Shown: positions 5,463 through 6,079 of the stretch, in pieces | Numbering within the stretch: position 1 is the first letter of the stretch | Layout of the letters: the number at the start of each line of letters is the position of its first letter | Translations under genes and position numbers: made by a program | Origin: an uncultured Collinsella sp. | GTDB taxonomy: Bacteria; Actinomycetota; Coriobacteriia; Coriobacteriales; Coriobacteriaceae | NCBI GenBank assembly: GCA_902491135.1 | Contig: CABUGR010000074.1 | Span: forward strand, 1 to 6,079 | DNA: 6,079 nucleotides | Reading direction: 5' to 3' | The notes under the pieces: model-generated | The model's input: the letters and a program-made list of their open reading frames with translations, nothing else | Told to the model about the DNA's origin: nothing | Database searches by the model: none

Positions 5463-5511
5463 GAAACCATATGGAAACGCATGATGCGCTTTATTGCGGT
5501 AAACTGTTTCC
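5463..5511. promoter_or_regulatory. Repeats in the spacer before the permease gene
   Basis: Two GAAAC boxes (5463-5467, 5474-5478) are 6 bp apart, the same spacing as in the amt leader. CGCAT-G-ATGCG (5478-5488) is a perfect short palindrome, and GGAAAC (5473-5478) is inverted by GTTTCC (5506-5511). These may be regulator sites or RNA structure; no function is shown. A small bulged stem also lies at 5440-5459, just after the binding-protein stop. Confidence 0.25.
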
Positions 5512-5524
5512 TCACTGAGTTGTC

Positions 5525-5557
5525 GGGGCTTCCGTACACACGGGAGCCCCTTTCCTT
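5525..5557 (+). terminator. Hairpin between binding-protein and permease genes, possible partial terminator
   Basis: GGGGCTTCCGT (5525-5535) pairs with ACGGGAGCCCC (5540-5550), 11 bp with one G-U pair and the loop ACAC. TTTCCTT follows, a weaker U-tract than that of the terminator at 3985. It lies only 14 bp before the permease ribosome site. Such a structure usually lets part of the transcripts through and protects the upstream message, giving more binding protein than permease. Full termination followed by a second promoter is less likely, as I see no good promoter after it. Confidence 0.7.
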
Positions 5558-5574
5558 ATCGGCGGGAGGTCCGC

Positions 5575-6079
5575 ATGAGTCTCTCCGAACTCTGGTCGCT
5601 CTATGGCCAGAACTATATCGACGCGCTGCTCGCAACCTGGGGCATGACGCTTGAGTCGTTTGCCATCGCCATGGTGCTGGCCGTCGCCGTCACCGTGATG
5701 CGCGTGTCGCCGCTCAAGCCGCTGCGCGTCTTTGGCGACCTGTATGTCCAGGTCTTCCGTAACATCCCTGGCATCGCGCTGCTTATCATCGTCGTCTACG
5801 CGCTGCCGCCGCTCAAGGTCGTCCTGCCCTACCGCACCTGCGTTATCGTCGCCACGGTCCTTTTGGGCTCGGCCTTTGGCTCCGAGAACTTTATGAGCGG
5901 CATCAACACCGTCGGCGTTGGCCAGGTGGAAGCCGCCCGCTCGCTGGGCATGAGCTTTAACCGCATCCTCGCCAAGATCGTGATTCCGCAGGCGCTGCGC
6001 TCGAGCGTGCTGCCCATGACCAACCTCTTTATCGCCGTCATGCTCACCACTGCGCTCGGCAGCCAGGTGCCGCTTAAGC
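5575..6079 (+). CDS. Glutamate/polar amino-acid ABC transporter permease (GluC-like), 5' part
   Basis: The first 168 codons of an inner-membrane permease that forms the import channel with a second permease and an ATPase, taking substrate from the lipoprotein encoded just upstream. The frame is open to the window edge. Hydrophobic segments lie near residues 26-43, 63-80, 88-103 and from about 143 on. The polar amino-acid permease signature is visible: YVQVFRNIPGIALL (57-70), SGINTV (108-113) and the ATPase-docking EAA loop EAARSLGMSFNRILAKIVIP (119-138), with G125 and P138 in place. The order resembles GluC of corynebacteria. The start ATG has GGGAGG 5 nt upstream (5564-5569). The gap to the binding-protein gene is 138 bp and holds a hairpin, so permease expression is probably lower. 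The C-terminal end and any gluD/gluA genes lie beyond the edge. Confidence 0.92.
   Translation, partial: MSLSELWSLYGQNYIDALLATWGMTLESFAIAMVLAVAVTVMRVSPLKPLRVFGDLYVQVFRNIPGIALLIIVVYALPPLKVVLPYRTCVIVATVLLGSAFGSENFMSGINTVGVGQVEAARSLGMSFNRILAKIVIPQALRSSVLPMTNLFIAVMLTTALGSQVPLK

Overview
The window looks like a high-GC actinobacterial chromosome from the Coriobacteriia, most likely Collinsella or a close relative. This rests on codon use, on the close resemblance of the glutamate-type binding protein to what I remember of that group, and on the mix of genes. It is an inference, because no marker gene is present. There are no tRNA, rRNA, CRISPR, phage or transposase genes.

Left part, minus strand (1-1974). 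A tightly coupled pair encodes an HD-domain protein (1438-1974) and a CmpB/DUF1113-family membrane protein with a long basic tail (415-1434). The second starts at GTG, 3 nt after the stop of the first. After a 198-bp gap rich in short inverted and direct repeats comes the 5' part of an ammonium transporter gene (amt, 1-216), which runs off the left edge. The gap contains evenly spaced GAAAC boxes that resemble GlnR half-sites.

Middle, plus strand (2202-3983). A divergent 227-bp intergenic region with two strong palindromes leads into a 593-aa three-domain thiamine-diphosphate enzyme of the DXS family. It keeps the cofactor residues. By my alignment from memory it lacks a domain I loop and two residues of the substrate pocket of classical DXS, so it may be a paralogue with another reaction. 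A strong intrinsic terminator follows (3985-4027).

Repeat-rich spacer (4028-4440). Three homologous 59-bp palindromic modules lie in tandem (4039-4258). Each has 17-bp inverted arms around a spacer of exactly 25 bp. A different REP-like hairpin follows (about 4291-4325), and then a good sigma-70-type promoter (4368-4397). The tandem palindrome array is the most unusual structure here.

Right part, plus strand (4441-6079). A glutamate/polar amino-acid ABC importer locus: a lipoprotein binding protein (GluB-like) and, after a 138-bp spacer with a strong hairpin, the first 168 codons of a GluC-like permease cut by the right edge. The amt gene and this importer both serve uptake of nitrogen-rich nutrients.
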